From NCBI RefSeq assembly GCF_020283565.1, contig NC_060065.1, positions 52,192,409-52,256,408 on the forward strand: 64,000 bases of DNA. Reading direction: 5' to 3'. The position numbers and the translations under genes are program-made. Below are positions 48,530 to 60,978 of the stretch, one piece after another. The notes below the pieces were generated by a model, which saw only the letters and a list, made by a program, of their open reading frames with translations, made no database searches and had not been told where the DNA came from. Source of the DNA: Trifolium pratense (Eukaryota; Streptophyta; Magnoliopsida; Fabales; Fabaceae). Position 1 is the stretch's first letter. Every line of letters begins with the position of its first letter.

Positions 48530-50385
48530 AAAATTCTATTTTAGTAAATAGTGTATTGAAGATTAATTTTATAATTATTTTTGAGAAAATTTAGACTTAA
48601 TAGTCGGTACTATTTTGAGGTCATACTAAACTCTTGCTTATTGAGTTAACACAATTCAGTATAAGTAACACAATTTTGATAAATTAATAGTGACAAAACT
48701 CACGTATTTTAAGTGTGAAAAAGTAAAAAATTTAGTGTTTAAATCTTAATGCATTTAATAATGTTTCTGGTAACTATTCCTTAACTTAATCATATTATTA
48801 GGATATTACGTAGAATGAAGCATGTCACAAAATATATAAAGAGATTATAAATAGATTAGCATTGGCAATTTAGTATGTGAATTCATTTAGGGGAGTGTGT
48901 GAATAGATGAATGAATGCACCAAAATAGATGAAAGATATGAAGAAGACCAAGATTAAGATTTAAGATCTGCTGTTATTCGTCAGTCGTAGGTGTCACTTT
49001 CCTTGTCACCAACCATCATTACCAATCCACATCATCCAGACATTCAACAAACGACTGAGATTAATTAAATTGTCATTGTTCATTACTTGGACCCCACCCA
49101 TCATCATGCCTATCCTTAACTAAACAATATTCTCACTCCTTCTTAGACCAAATCTTTGTTTTTCTTCGTGTCCAACCAAAGCATTTTATTAAGGTTAAAT
49201 TTACGAACGAACTCATACAATTCGAGTATTATTAACATAAAAATGATAATGTAACAAATTCAAAATGACCGGAATATTCATCAATATACCATTCCAACCC
49301 CGAGTAAGTAGAAGGTGGCTCCGTTACAGTCGTTTGGGGAGAGAGATAAGGCACATGCACATTTTGGATGAACCGCACGATGTTGAGCTCCTGTCCTGAG
49401 TTGGTGAAAGCGCCCGGTGGCAATAGTGAGTTGCCTTAGTCGAGATTAAAAATAACGTGGAACTGTGCACATATTTAACAGCAGCTGATCTAGATCTGAA
49501 TAGGAGATTTGCATCCCAAGGTAGTAACAAAAATGTGAATTAAGCAATGAGTTTACGATGCAGTAGTACTAATTTTTGGGGGTGAGAAAATGGGGCAGCG
49601 GTCCATAAGATGAGGGTGAGACAGCAAGTGGTGGATGTGTGGGGACCTAGCTGGCTGGCTAGTCATGCAAGTGTAGGACCCATCCCTCCACTAACAGTTG
49701 CTTCCATCCACTGACCCATTGGAGACAAGACAACTAACAAAGCAGAGGTTTTTCTTTCAACTATAGAGTTGCTTCGTATGAAACCGTTCTTCACAACTAG
49801 AGCTAATTCAATTTTTCTATATTATTTATAAATGTATCATAATTTTATTCATCAATAGTGTACCGATACATATTTAAATAAGAATAGTATTCACAATTTT
49901 TAAAAAGAAGAGAGTGGTTATTTTTTTTTGAAATTTTATTTCGGACTCAAAGACAAATAATCTATACAAGTTCACAGTATGGTTTAATGATGTCGGAACA
50001 AAATTTACATTGAAAGAATTTAAAATAGAGATTCGAAGAGAAACATACTTTGAGGTATGCAATCTACATAAATTGACATCAAAAGAATTTTAAATACTTA
50101 AAAATAAAAAAAATGACAAACTTCAAGGAAAGTCATACATAATTGTAGATCACGAGTTCAAACACAAATAAAGATATTCAATCTAACAATATCGATATTA
50201 TAAGTTCAGTTAAATCTTACATAAACATATTTGAATTTCTTATTTAATTAACGAGTCTTGCTAACTAATACCTCATTAACATTAATTAATAAAACTAAAA
50301 TAAAAACATTCTCAATATTTTAAAAAGATAGGTTATATAAGTTTTAAAATTATTTTATTATATTTTAATTTTCACCACAAGTTTA
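48530..50385. other. Distal upstream region of the Dof gene
   Basis: No exons. About 48,950-49,140 and 49,560-49,740 are clearly less AT-rich than their surroundings and show no repeat structure, so they could be regulatory. The overlapping minus-strand frames at 49,232-49,530 lack any family feature. Confidence 0.4.
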
Positions 50386-50387
50386 AT

Positions 50388-50515
50388 ATGGTTCGGAGGT
50401 TAGTTCTATCATCAAGTGGTTCCAGCCTCATCCCAATCCCATTTGCGGGGATCGAACCATGGTCCCCCACCAAATTCAGCTTCAATCACCACTAAACTAA
50501 TTAACGGTTAATATT
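50388..50515 (-). mobile_element. tRNA-derived SINE (family 2)
   Basis: Minus-strand order: ttagtttagtggtgattga (A-box), ccatggttcgatccccgcaa (B-box), the ggattg...ggctggaaccacttgatg body, then gttcggagg-type sequence. Well preserved in the promoter half. Confidence 0.8.
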
Positions 50516-50611
50516 ATATTTGCTTCTTTAGCTAATATCTTAGAAACGCCGGTTAGTATTTTTGTTAATTAATTAGCAATTTATCTCCTTGTGCAAGGCA
50601 ACCTCATAGAT

Positions 50612-51096
50612 CCAAGATTTTAAATTTGCAGTCCGCATCCGCAATTGTGGCCGCAGTATTATTGATGCGGTAGCTTCTGCAATCGCATCGCACCGCAATT
50701 GCAGTGTGATCTTAATTCACGTGTACGACCACATCAGAAGCCGCATCAGATGTTTTCGACGATGTTCGTTCAAATTTTCTCACCAAAAAATTTAATTTAT
50801 GAACTTCAAATCATAATTTGTGTCAAATCTAATGAAAAATCTTAATTTAATGATCTCTCGACAGTGTATTTTAAGAACATTCAAATTAGTGTTTATCGAA
50901 TAGACTAAGACTATACAATGGTGGATAAATAGTGTAGTTACATAGTAGTTTCATTATATATAGCTTGTGAATTTTCAAAATGATTTCACGTCGCAACAGC
51001 AGCCACATTGCGCGCTGCAGCATCCGGAATAAACGCAATCGCAACATCCGCGACCGCAACCGCATCCGCGACCGCAACTGCAATTTAAAATCTTGG
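50612..51096. mobile_element. Inverted-repeat element with GCGGTT-rich ends, upstream of Dof
   Basis: The ends are inverted: ccaagattttaaatttgcag and ctgcaatttaaaatcttgg. Inside each end a 6-base GC-rich word (gcatcc/gcaacc/gcgacc) is reiterated. Six-base direct repeats atagat flank it at 50,606-50,611 and 51,097-51,102. It ends 276 bp before the Dof start codon. The superfamily was not assigned. Confidence 0.75.
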
Positions 51097-51162
51097 ATAG
51101 ATCTATCATGATCTTATGTACGGCAATAACATTCTCTCTCTCTTGGGATTAGGATTACCTAT

Positions 51163-51170
51163 TATATATA
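51163..51170 (+). promoter_or_regulatory. Probable TATA box of the Dof gene
   Basis: TATATATA followed by CT-rich leader sequence (ctttctttcattctctctct, about 51,238-51,257) typical of plant 5' UTRs, and an ATG at 51,373. Confidence 0.45.
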
Positions 51171-51372
51171 CCTACCTACACAACACCTGTGCTTCCATTA
51201 CCAACCTCATTTTGGATTTTTCACTTACATCTATCTATCTTTCTTTCATTCTCTCTCTTTATTGCTCCATTGCTTACTTTCTTCTCTCTTCCTTTCCTTT
51301 TTCTTCTTCTTTTTCCTCATTCAGTATCACTCCAAACACACAAAAAAACATTCTAACTCATTCTTATTGTGT

Positions 51373-53059
51373 ATGGATATAATGGATCCTTCTTGTGGAC
51401 AAACTCAGGTAGGATTCATCATTATGCATAGCTAGCTACCTACCTAATTTCAACATCATTTTCTTCATGGTTTTTCCTTTATGCTTCATGTAGTTTTTAT
51501 GTTAAATGATAAATGTTAATATTATGTTTATTTCATGTGATTAATTATTATGTTTGAGGGTATTCCTAATTTTGTGTTTTAATTCCTTCTCATGTGAGTA
51601 GTTTTTAAGTATTGGGAAAATTAGTGATTTACACCAAATCTATATGCTTTCTACAAATTTTGAGAGTTTTGTTCTTTGTTTTCTTATATATGTAAATACA
51701 TGTTATGTTATTCATGTCTTCTCTCTTCAAGTTGGAAATTTGAAGTTAGGGCAAGTTAATTAACTTTACCATCTTCATCTTTTAATTAATTGTTTGATTA
51801 CTTATGACAAATTACATAAATTGCTAATTTTACATGTGCTAAGTGCTTGTAGTATATACATGTTTTTAAGAGTGATGAATTAAATTTCTTTTTTATTTTT
51901 TAATACTAGTAAAGTTGTTAATTTTTTTTATTACTTCATTTTTATTTTTTATTTCTCACTTTCCAACATTAATTCTCTATATTTAATTGTATATTTTGTA
52001 CGTGTAATGCATATGTGTATGAATGTTGCATAGATCGCCTATAAATTGGATCGGCGATCTATGCAAAATTATTCGTCTCTAATTATGTTACTAAATGTTA
52101 AAGCAAGTATTCAAGTACTAAAATTAGAATCCAATTTTATTTTTTTATGTTTTAATTTCTTTAGATAATAGAATTTAGTGTCATATTTGATATGTACTAA
52201 TGTTGAGGATTTGATTATTTTGCAGCAAATGTCAAGCCAATCATCAATGGAAAACATGTTAGGTTGCTCAAAAGAAGAACAAGAAAGAAAACCAAAACCT
52301 CAGCCAGAACATGCTTTGAATTGTCCAAGATGTAACTCAACCAATACCAAATTTTGTTACTACAACAATTATAGTCTTACTCAACCAAGATACTTTTGCA
52401 AATCTTGTAGAAGATATTGGACAAAAGGTGGAACATTAAGGAATGTTCCGGTTGGTGGTGGATGTCGAAAAAACAAACGATCATCATCGTCTTCGTCTTC
52501 AAAGAGGGTCCAAGATCAAAACCAAACATTCACACCTAATCTTAACCCTTTTAATAATCTTCCTCTTTCATCTTATGATCATAATTCCAATGATTTTGCA
52601 TTAGCATTTGCTAGGCTTCAAAAACAATCATGTGGACAAATGGGTTATGATGATAATGATCTTTCAATTTTGGGTAATCCTCAAAATCATGGATTTATGG
52701 ATGCAATTAGAAGTGGATTATTTCTTGGAAATGGATTACATTATAATAATAATGTTCAAAACATGTATGGTGGGTATGGAAATGGAGGAGATAATGGTGA
52801 AGTGAATAGTTGCAACAACAATAGCAACAATGCTTGTGGGGTTAGTGAAGAAATGATGTTTCCTTATGATCAAGAAATGAACAATTGCATTGCAACAACT
52901 AACATGAAGCAAGAACAAAGTGAAAGTAAGGTTTTTGGTGGGTTTCCATGGCAACTAAATGGAGGGACAAACATGGTTGAACTTGAATCAACAAGAGCAA
53001 GTTGGAATAATGGTTTCACATCTCCTTGGCAAGGACTTCTTCATAGTCCCCTAATGTAG
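51373..53059 (+). CDS. Dof-type zinc-finger transcription factor
   Basis: Two exons, 51373-51408 ([12 protein letters not shown]) and 52226-53059, joined in phase at CAG|CAA: 289 residues. The single Dof finger has CX2C-X21-CX2C with C45, C48, C70 and C73 ([18 protein letters not shown] ... [19 protein letters not shown]), then [12 protein letters not shown], the usual basic tail. It binds AAAG cores in the nucleus. The rest is Asn/Ser/Gly-rich low complexity, and the C-terminus [10 protein letters not shown]...[12 protein letters not shown] is a conserved end in one subgroup of plant Dof proteins. A short first exon before the finger exon is the common Dof layout. Without exon 1 a start inside exon 2 (MSSQSSMEN) would also work. 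Gene-level orthology is not assigned. Confidence 0.95.
52026..52066. repeat. Perfect 14-bp hairpin in the Dof intron
   Basis: ttgcatagatcgcc at 52,026-52,039 is exactly reverse-complemented at 52,053-52,066 with a 13-base loop. It stands out from the AT-rich intron. Confidence 0.85.
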
Positions 53060-53082
53060 AATCAAAATATATCATATGGTTC

Positions 53083-53232
53083 TAAATTGTGTTTGCGATT
53101 GTGGTTGCGGTTGCGGTTACACTGCAAATCATGACAAAGGCCGTTAATGCGGCTGAAATTGAGATTACAATGTTGGAGGAAGCACCGAAATCTTAATATT
53201 GCAGCCGAAATTGCGACTCTGACAGCAATTTA
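53083..53232. mobile_element. GCGGTT-rich element fragment 3' of the Dof gene
   Basis: ctaaattgtgtttgcgattg then ttgcggttgcggtt at the left, and gccgaaattgcgac with agcaatttagaat at the right, form inverted ends. Similar in style to the element at 50,612. It starts about 24 bp after the stop codon, so it probably lies in the 3' UTR. Confidence 0.6.
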
Positions 53233-55131
53233 GAATTTATTTATTTAATTTCGTCTAATGTTTAACTAAAATATATTGGTCTTGGTTAATTAAACTTTCA
53301 TTAATCCTCTTGAGTAGTTTTAAGTTAATAGAGATTTTGATTATGAAAATTGAATCAAATCTCTATTCTACCTTGTTTGCTTGTATTTTTTTTTCTCCCT
53401 TTGTTTTAGTTTATCTAAGATGTCACATTTTTTTGTACGACTGTCTTATTGTAATATTAATGAATAGATTATAATTAAATTTGAGATATGTTTGATTGCT
53501 ACCAAAATCAATGAATATGGAATGAACTATTTAATTTATGTACATAAAGCATGGTTTCCTTGATTGATGATAGACAATAGAGAGAATGAGAGTGACGTAT
53601 CATAGATTATTTTGTGCAACATGACTTATGAGTTTTCTCATGTCTGAATGAACAGAAGGAATCGCTATTTCAGGAACTTTCAGTTTTGAAATAATATTCG
53701 TGGTTGTTTTTCCAACATATATTCAGTTCAGCCATTACATAAGACCATTGCTAAGTGACAAAATGTTTTGTATGGTCGGTTGTCTACTGCCATAAAACTA
53801 TATTGTTTATTAAAAATGTTTTAAATGTTGAACAATGTCATTTTTTATTTAGCTATTATCTACTACTAAATTTTCACAAGTTTTTTTCATACGCAAAAGT
53901 CAAGAATTGAGGGATTTGTGTTTAAGGGATTTAAATCTCTTACTAATTAAACAAATTCGTTTGAGAATGTCATTTTTTATAAGTAGAAGTTTTAAATTTT
54001 TCTTGTTCTTAAGTGTCTCTTTGCTAACAAAAATAAATTTAGTTTATAGTTTATTAAGTTAGCTTATAAACTTGTTTGATAAAATGAAATGTATTCGACA
54101 AAAATTTTTCTTTCAAGCTTATAATTTTTTATCTTTTATAATTTAGCTAATAGCTTAATTTTTTCAAACTGAGCTTATAGCTAAAACATTTAGGTGACTA
54201 ACTGGTGTTTATTTGACAATAAATAAACGAAAACAAACTCTTGCAAATATTGAGTCTAATGAAAAGACTATGTATACTCTAATAATGTTATGAGCTAAAG
54301 TTCGAGTGCCATAAAATATATTATCAAATGGTGTTTCGAATAAAATTATCTCTAACAAATAAAACTTAAATAAAAAGCTAATAAACAAAAACAAATATAA
54401 GTTAAATTTTGCGAATTAACATTGGTCTATTTTTTATTTCTTCCAAATTGGTGTCCATTGACTCAAGTCTTAAAATATGAGAATGAATAATAGTTGGTGC
54501 ACTTTTTTGGCGTAATTCTCTGTGCACAACTACAGAGACTAATATCTCAGATTTTATAGAATTCAAATGAATGTCAAACTCTTCTTAAGAGTTTTAACAC
54601 TTATATATGCTCAAAATATGAATCGTACACAAGATTTTGATAAACTATCGTAAATGTCTATTTATATCTGCATTTTTCTCCGTCGGATTAATCAAATAAA
54701 CGAGAGTTATCGAAAGTTACCCTACCTTTCCCACCAAAGAGTTAGATAATCCTTATCCTACTATGTCCTAGTAAAATTGTCCTCCTACTATTTGGTGTTC
54801 TAGATTACTAGTAGTGATCTTTTATGGTCAAGAATCAAGATTATTTATTTATTTGTTTGTTTAATACTAGTAATATTTGAAAGTAAAGTAACTGGTGAGT
54901 ATGATATGACAGAGGAGGGAGGTGATATGAGAATTTGTGGAGTCCCAATGAATTAGAAATTTCAGTGAAGCGTGAGCGCCAACTTCGGGGAAGAATTTGT
55001 CCCTGCTTTTGCCAGACCAGAATCCAACGGAAGATTCGAGCGTGACAAATTTCTCAGTAATCACTTTGAAAATTATGGAAATTGTCAGACCTTGTCCCAA
55101 GCGACACCTGGCTAATTATTTTCGGGGTCTT

Positions 55132-55294
55132 GTTAACATGTGCCCTAAGGGCACATGTTAAGATATACCAAAATAGAAATTTATCATTTAATGATACAAG
55201 AAATTTAATGCTTCAAAAGTCAAAATGCACAAATTAGCATTTAATAATTTCTATTTTTGCTTTCTTAACATGTGCCTTAAGGGCACAAGTTAAC
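55132..55294. mobile_element. 163-bp MITE with palindromic ends
   Basis: Each terminus is itself a palindrome: 55,133-55,161 (ttaacatgtgccctaagggc and onward, nearly perfect over 29 bp) and 55,265-55,293 (same with two changes). The two ends are also inverted copies of one another. The interior pairs atagaaat...catttaatga with its complement. No coding capacity. Confidence 0.85.
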
Positions 55295-55360
55295 ATTCTC
55301 CTTATTTTCGTCACAATTACAAACAAAATTATTGAAAAATTTTGCTTTTTAAATTTATGG

Positions 55361-55524
55361 TATGAATTCTAATCGTTAGTTGGTTTAGTGGAGATTGACG
55401 TTGAATTTGGTAGGGAGGACCGCGGTTCGATCCCCCGCAACTGCGATCAGGAGGGATTGAAACCACTTGATGACAGAACTGACCTCCGAACCAGATTCAA
55501 CTGGTGGTGAAAAACAAAAAAAAA
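55361..55524 (+). mobile_element. tRNA-derived SINE (family 2)
   Basis: gttggtttagtggagattga (A-box), cgcggttcgatcccccgcaa (B-box), body aaaccacttgatgacagaac and ccgaaccagattcaactgg, then an A-run. Flanked by aaatttatgg at 55,351-55,360 and 55,525-55,534. Confidence 0.88.
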
Positions 55525-57440
55525 AAATTTATGGATCAAAGTATGAACCAAATACATCAATCATTCCATGAATTTAAAAAGTAAAATTTTTCTTATACTC
55601 CGTATATATAAGACCAGATGAAGTAAAATTCTAAATAAAAAAAAATACTACTAACAAGTAACATTCTATTTAGGAGAAAAAAATGATATATCATTAAAAG
55701 GGTTATATTTAATTACCTAAAACTTTAAAAAAAATTAAGTTTATAATTTATTAATTTGATTTAATTGTTTTTATAAGAATCAAACTAGAGTTTAATTGAT
55801 ATTTAGTCTTGATGTAAAAATGATTTACACTTGCATACAATTATATCTCAATAAAATTGATGGTTACGAGGAACTAATACATTAAAGTGACATAAAAACG
55901 AAAAAATAAAATGAAATGGACCTAGTTGACCCATTAAGCCCACATGGCCTTATGGGGCCAAGTTGAGCTCATTGATGTGTAGCTCAATAATAATTGGATC
56001 GGGTCAAAAAGCTCCGGTTGCATATGGACTAGGTTTTTTAGGCCCGATCAGTCCAAGTGCATGGACTAATGAGTCTGTCTATTAACCCGACCCAATTTTG
56101 ACAGCTCTATTTTTAAAGGGTAATAAGAGAATTTTAAGACATCAGGAAAAACATGGTGTGTAAAAAGAAATTTTCATGAAGTTATATATAGTCCCAATTT
56201 ATAAACAAAAAGAAGTTATATTTTTTTTCCTAAATTATAAGCAAAAAATACTACTCATTCAGTTCATTTTTAAGTGTCGTAATTTACTCATGTGTACTAC
56301 TCACATAATTTACTTTGAGCATAATTTTAAAGATGTTAATGATCAAAGTTGTGCATTTACACACGTGTAAAAAAGTAACGGAGCGAATAACTTTTATCAT
56401 TTTCAAGATTTACTTTTCCTTATTCTCGTGAAATTGAATAAATCACAAAATTAGTCCGTGATTCTATAAAACATTGTCAAATAGATCTCTAGTTTTACAT
56501 AACATTTTTTTAATGTAATATTAATAATTTAATTTAAATTTTCTTCTAAATTAATCATGTGTATAGTATAGTACCGTGAAAAATGAAAAATCCAAGTTCA
56601 TATTGACTTCCATAACACTATATCCCCCAACTAAACTTTAGCATTCTTAAACAGTTTAGGACAAAGTTTTATATTACTTTTAGTCTTTAATATAAAAGAA
56701 AATACGTTTTGAATATATTGAATGATAAATATATATAGATTAAAATAAATTTTCTCTTATATTAAAGTCTGGAGGATGGAGTAATAATTACGCACCCATA
56801 TTGAGTTAGTCTACAGAATTCAATGTTCTTTTATTATAGGATATACCTACCTCAGTACCTTGTCCGCATTAGGCTAAAAAGAAAGCAATTCAACATTACA
56901 AAAATAGTTCTAATGATTTGGTTTATAAGTTCTGCTAATTAATCACATCACATTAGTTTTAAATTGTGAAACTTACACAGATAGCAATATAGTAAAACAA
57001 GTCTTCTATCTCTACTAATAATATTATAAGATAAGATTGCTTATGTTCATATTGATGAAGCCATATTCTGGTAAAATGTATTCTATCATCACTGTCACTG
57101 ATCACACTTTTCATCTACTAAAAACCATGCTCATATCACATTTTAGTCACAGGTTGAGTAATTTGTGCCTTATATGTCCATTGATGACCATAAGAAAGCA
57201 TGAAATAGCCACATTGCATAAAAGTTTACATTTCAAAGTAATAAAAAAATGCTATAAGCTCGTGAGAAAAAATTGTTACGAATGTTTATTTTGATCATAT
57301 GAACTTATAAGTTATCTGTTATAAGCTCGAAAGTTTAATACCAACTTATCAAACACCACTTACATTGCAAAAAGGAATTGCGCGCACAACTGAAAAATTC
57401 CAGCAACAACACAATTATTGGATTGTTAATTCAAACCACT

Positions 57441-59973
57441 TCATGAATCAATCACTGTTTTCTGAGGCTTCTTCCATAAGACACCAATCTTCTTCAACAC
57501 ATTCCCATTTTTCTTTCTTTGCAAATCACTCCAATCATCATCTATATCATCACAAAAACTCAAGTACTTAGTCTTCATCACATTGTTATTGTAGTTGTCC
57601 ATTGACATCGATCTCTCAGCGATCTGTCCTTCGTCCCTGGTCGAAAATATAGCAGCAGCTGCCTCTGCTGCCTTCCTCCACTGATCACATTGCACTTTGA
57701 TTCTCTTCAATTCAGTTTCTTTTTCAGTATTGGCAGCTTGTGCTGCTTCAAGCATCTCAGCTACCATCATCGCCTTACGATTACTCCTTTCTGCCTCCTC
57801 CATCATTATCTTAAGTTTTGCAAAAGCATCGCGTTCTGCAGCCTTAGCTGCGCCTATTTCGACCGCAACATCCTCCCTCGCTACGCCAACATGTGTGAAT
57901 GTGAACCTCTTGTTGATTTCCATCTTTAGTATTTCGTTTTCTTCTGATATGCTTTGCAATGTTGTTTCCTTATCCATCATTTCACCCTTCAATGCCGCGA
58001 CACATTCTGCTAACATGTTAAGTTCCTTCTGAAGTTCTTGTTCTTTTTTTGATGACAACGACGTGATCTTTTGAAGCGTAAAATTCAATCTCTCATTCTC
58101 ATCCAAAACACCTTGCAACTCATTTTCCTTATCCATCAATTTCTCCTTCAATTTCTTAACTTCAGCTTTCTTTCTTTCCAATTCAGATTCTCTTTGACTC
58201 AATTCTAACTTTATCTGTTCGATAAACTCGTAGGCGCTCCTAATCTTCACCGTGTTCTGAATCTGTTCTTCCTGGAATTTAGTCTCGGCAATCTCAATAG
58301 CAGACCTCAGTAGTTCAACCTCAGACCTCAAAGACCAAACCTCGATTTCAATGTTATTAGTACTATCGCTCTTTTCCAATCTTTTAGATTCCATTTCCAA
58401 ATTTCCGTCATGTCCAAGGCTTGACTCGTGCTTGCTTACATGCACAGATTTTGCAGCATTGGCTCTTAACAACTCTACAGCTCTTTTTGCTGCCTCGAGT
58501 TGTCGCAAAGTCTCATTCACTAAAGGTTGAGCTTGAACCGACTCTTTGCGATCTTCAAGCTGATTTTTCATGTTGTTCACTAGAGAAAGTGATTCTAATA
58601 ACTTGTGCTTCAAGTTTTGTAATTCTTCGTCTGATGATTCTTCTATTCGGGAATGTGCTTTTTCATAATTAGCTATCAATTCAAGTTGAGCCTTGGCTTC
58701 TTGCTGAGATAGTTTCTTGCATGAATCGGACACATTCAGTTGGTCCTGAACCTTCTTCAAGTCCTCTTTAAGTTGAAAATTTTGAGTTTCTAGTTCATGT
58801 ATTCTGCAACACAAGATACAAGATTATATTCAAGATTACACACGAATGAAAGGCAAACAGGCAAAAAGCTGCGCCGCTAACCATTTCTGAATGACAAAAT
58901 AGAAGTCTTCGATAATTGTTATAGGGCATTGTAAAAAAACAATGCACCACATTATGTATTGTTTCCAAATTTCAATCTGGATTACAAGAAAGGCTTAGAA
59001 GCCAATTAACCTAAGATTTCACAAGCCGATTAAGCTAGAGGTAGTATATAGAACCAGTGTTGATAAATTGATTATACATGAAAATGTAGAACCAATGTTG
59101 ATAATTGATTATACATGAAAATATTTGATAACAGAATCCTTTGCAAAAACCTTTTGATATCTAACTGCTAATGTCCACTTAATGAGATTTTAAGGCCTGT
59201 TTGTGTTGACTTATTTAAACCTATCTATTGACATAAGTTTTGTGAGAGTGTTTGGAACAACTTATGAAAATTTTCATAAGCTTTGTTCAGCTTATTTTCA
59301 TAAGTTTTCTAATATAGCTTATGAAAACAACATAAACAAAAACAATTTAACTTCATTTTCTCTTTTACTATAGAAACAACTTATGTAAGCTTATAGATAA
59401 GCCCTTATCATGATAAACACTTGTGTTATATAGATAAGTGTGTGTTAAGAATCCCAAATTAAATGGGATATAGTTTGAAAATGAATAAAATAATGGGAGA
59501 CATTCCTAGCTATCTATTTTTAAGATTGAGTTAACTCCAATCCAAATCCATGAATCATATAATTCAAGTATTTTTCTACCTCATTAGTTCTAAAATGTAA
59601 TTAGAAGAAACTTGGTTACCCAACTAGTGAGGGAAAACATCTATTTGATTATCACATATAGTTAACAAAATTCAATTAAAGACGAATCATTCAGAAGTAC
59701 TAATAAGTATATCAATACCGATTGAAATAATTCTCGATCAAATTTAACTTGGTTAAACTAGATTAACATAGATAATAGATAAAAATGATTTTCTCATGTT
59801 TCATGTGAAGTATATACTCCTAAATAATATAAAGAAAAATATAAAATAGATAGAAAGTTGGAAAAAAAAAACAAAAAAAAAACTCTATACCTCCGGTGCC
59901 GGTGGTGTCTAGTGAAGAAGGCTTGAGATGATGGCACACCCTTTGAGTTAGAGGCACTTTAGATGAAATTTTT
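57441..59973 (-). CDS. ICR/RIP-type coiled-coil protein (interactor of constitutively active ROPs)
   Basis: The main exon 57441-58803 encodes about 453 residues of nearly continuous coiled coil, from IHELETQNFQLKEDLKKVQ to the stop. Family hallmarks are QCDQWRKAAEAAAA near the end and the basic C-terminus KKIGVLWKKPQK, seen in ICR/RIP proteins that link active ROP GTPases to effectors at the plasma membrane and microtubules. A likely upstream exon, 59891-59973, gives SSKVPLTQRVCHHLKPSSLD, the family's N-terminal motif, with good AG and GT borders. The two exons do not join in phase (one base left over against two needed), so a small exon between them, or a further 5' exon with the ATG, remains unfound. 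The 5' end is therefore incomplete. It could also be another long coiled-coil family, but the two hallmarks favour ICR. Confidence 0.8.
59190..59455. mobile_element. Possible hairpin MITE in the ICR-like intron
   Basis: gttgacttatt, cataagttttg, cttatgaaaattttcataag and gcttatgaaaac words alternate orientation across the segment, ending aagtgtgtgt. The borders are vague. Similar ataagctt-rich debris occurs at 17,740-17,930 and 54,020-54,200. Confidence 0.4.
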
Positions 59974-60480
59974 CTGAAATCAGAATATGTAATGTAAATG
60001 TAACGGAAACACAATATAGTATTTTCAAATTCTGAATAGTAGCAACAATAAAGACATGTAATAAGTGGTTCGATATTTATTTATTTTTTATAAAGTAAAA
60101 GCAGTGTCTTTAAATTACTTTGAAATCTGAACCTCATTACTCAATATAGGGTGGTAGTAGAGGGATAGAGTAAGTTATTTCAACTAATTCATTTTAATTT
60201 TTAACCAACCGAAATTATAAGAATTACCTAATGTTGTGTACCTTTGACAAAGTGTTTTAAATTGCTCTAGCAATCGCAATCGCGATTGCATCGAGATATT
60301 TGATATCGTGAAGAATTGTAGTCAAATGTGACTTATGTGATCTTGATCGATCACATTCAGTTTGCCGATTCGGCAATATAAAAAGGTTATTTTATACTAA
60401 TTTATATCGCGGTTGTGGACCTCTATTTAAATAGTATAGATAATTGGCTATTAGTATAAAATGTTATAAGTTTGTTAAAA
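59974..60480. other. 5' flank of ICR-like gene with GCAATCGC debris
   Basis: May contain the missing first exon or promoter of the ICR-like gene, but none could be defined. At about 60,255-60,425 gcaatcgcaatcgcgattgc and a distant atcgcggttgtgg recall the GCGGTT-rich elements around the Dof gene. Confidence 0.45.
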
Positions 60481-60494
60481 GAAATGTTTTTAAG

Positions 60495-60740
60495 TCTCGA
60501 TGGATTTAATTCAGCCGACAAAAACATCGCATTATATATGTAGAAGTCGATGTTCGAAACATCACATTATATATGCAAGAGATGGAGTTCGAACCCCCAG
60601 ACACAACAATTTTTTTTTTGGTAAAATCCCCAAACACTACAATTATTCACCTTGAAGATGATTTTTTTTTTTTATGATAATGAGGGCCGAAGCCCTTAAA
60701 TGTGAAATTTCTAGTCATTAGAATATTTGAAAAAAAAATC
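60495..60740 (+). mobile_element. Compound SINE (family 1), internally duplicated
   Basis: The tatatatg(ta/ca)ga...gttcgaa segment occurs twice (about 60,530 and 60,565). This is followed by an interrupted body with two T-runs and the ttcaccttgaagatg and tctagtcattagaatattt words of family 1. Confidence 0.6.
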
Positions 60741-60978
60741 AATTTAGTAAGAAAAAAAAATGCTTGAGTAACTAAATGAAATCATGTAATTAAGAAATGT
60801 AGCGTATATATAAACATCACATTTTGGTGTAAATCGGGTATCCTCTACGCGCAACTGCAGAGACTAATTCATCGAGCCTTGTGGGACCCAAATGAGTGGC
60901 AAAATCTCGTATAAACATAATATTTAAACAACTTTTTTATTTATTTTTATATATAAATAAATACTTAAACAACATGTT

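Larger units (their letters stand above)
53240..57440. other. Intergenic region between Dof and ICR-like genes
   Basis: Holds the MITE at 55,132, the SINE at 55,361, loose ataagctta-type hairpin debris at about 54,020-54,200 and 57,250-57,360, and a weak Stowaway-like block near 56,670-56,785. No exons supported. Confidence 0.55.

Noticed and set aside
49232..49530. Overlapping minus-strand frames, possibly a small gene
   Set aside because: Two frames overlap without a shared domain, start context or splice pattern. More likely non-coding sequence.
57690..58032. Plus-strand frames of 79-111 codons opposite the ICR-like exon
   Set aside because: They are the complement of a long conserved coiled-coil exon. 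The biased composition of that exon opens the opposite strand.
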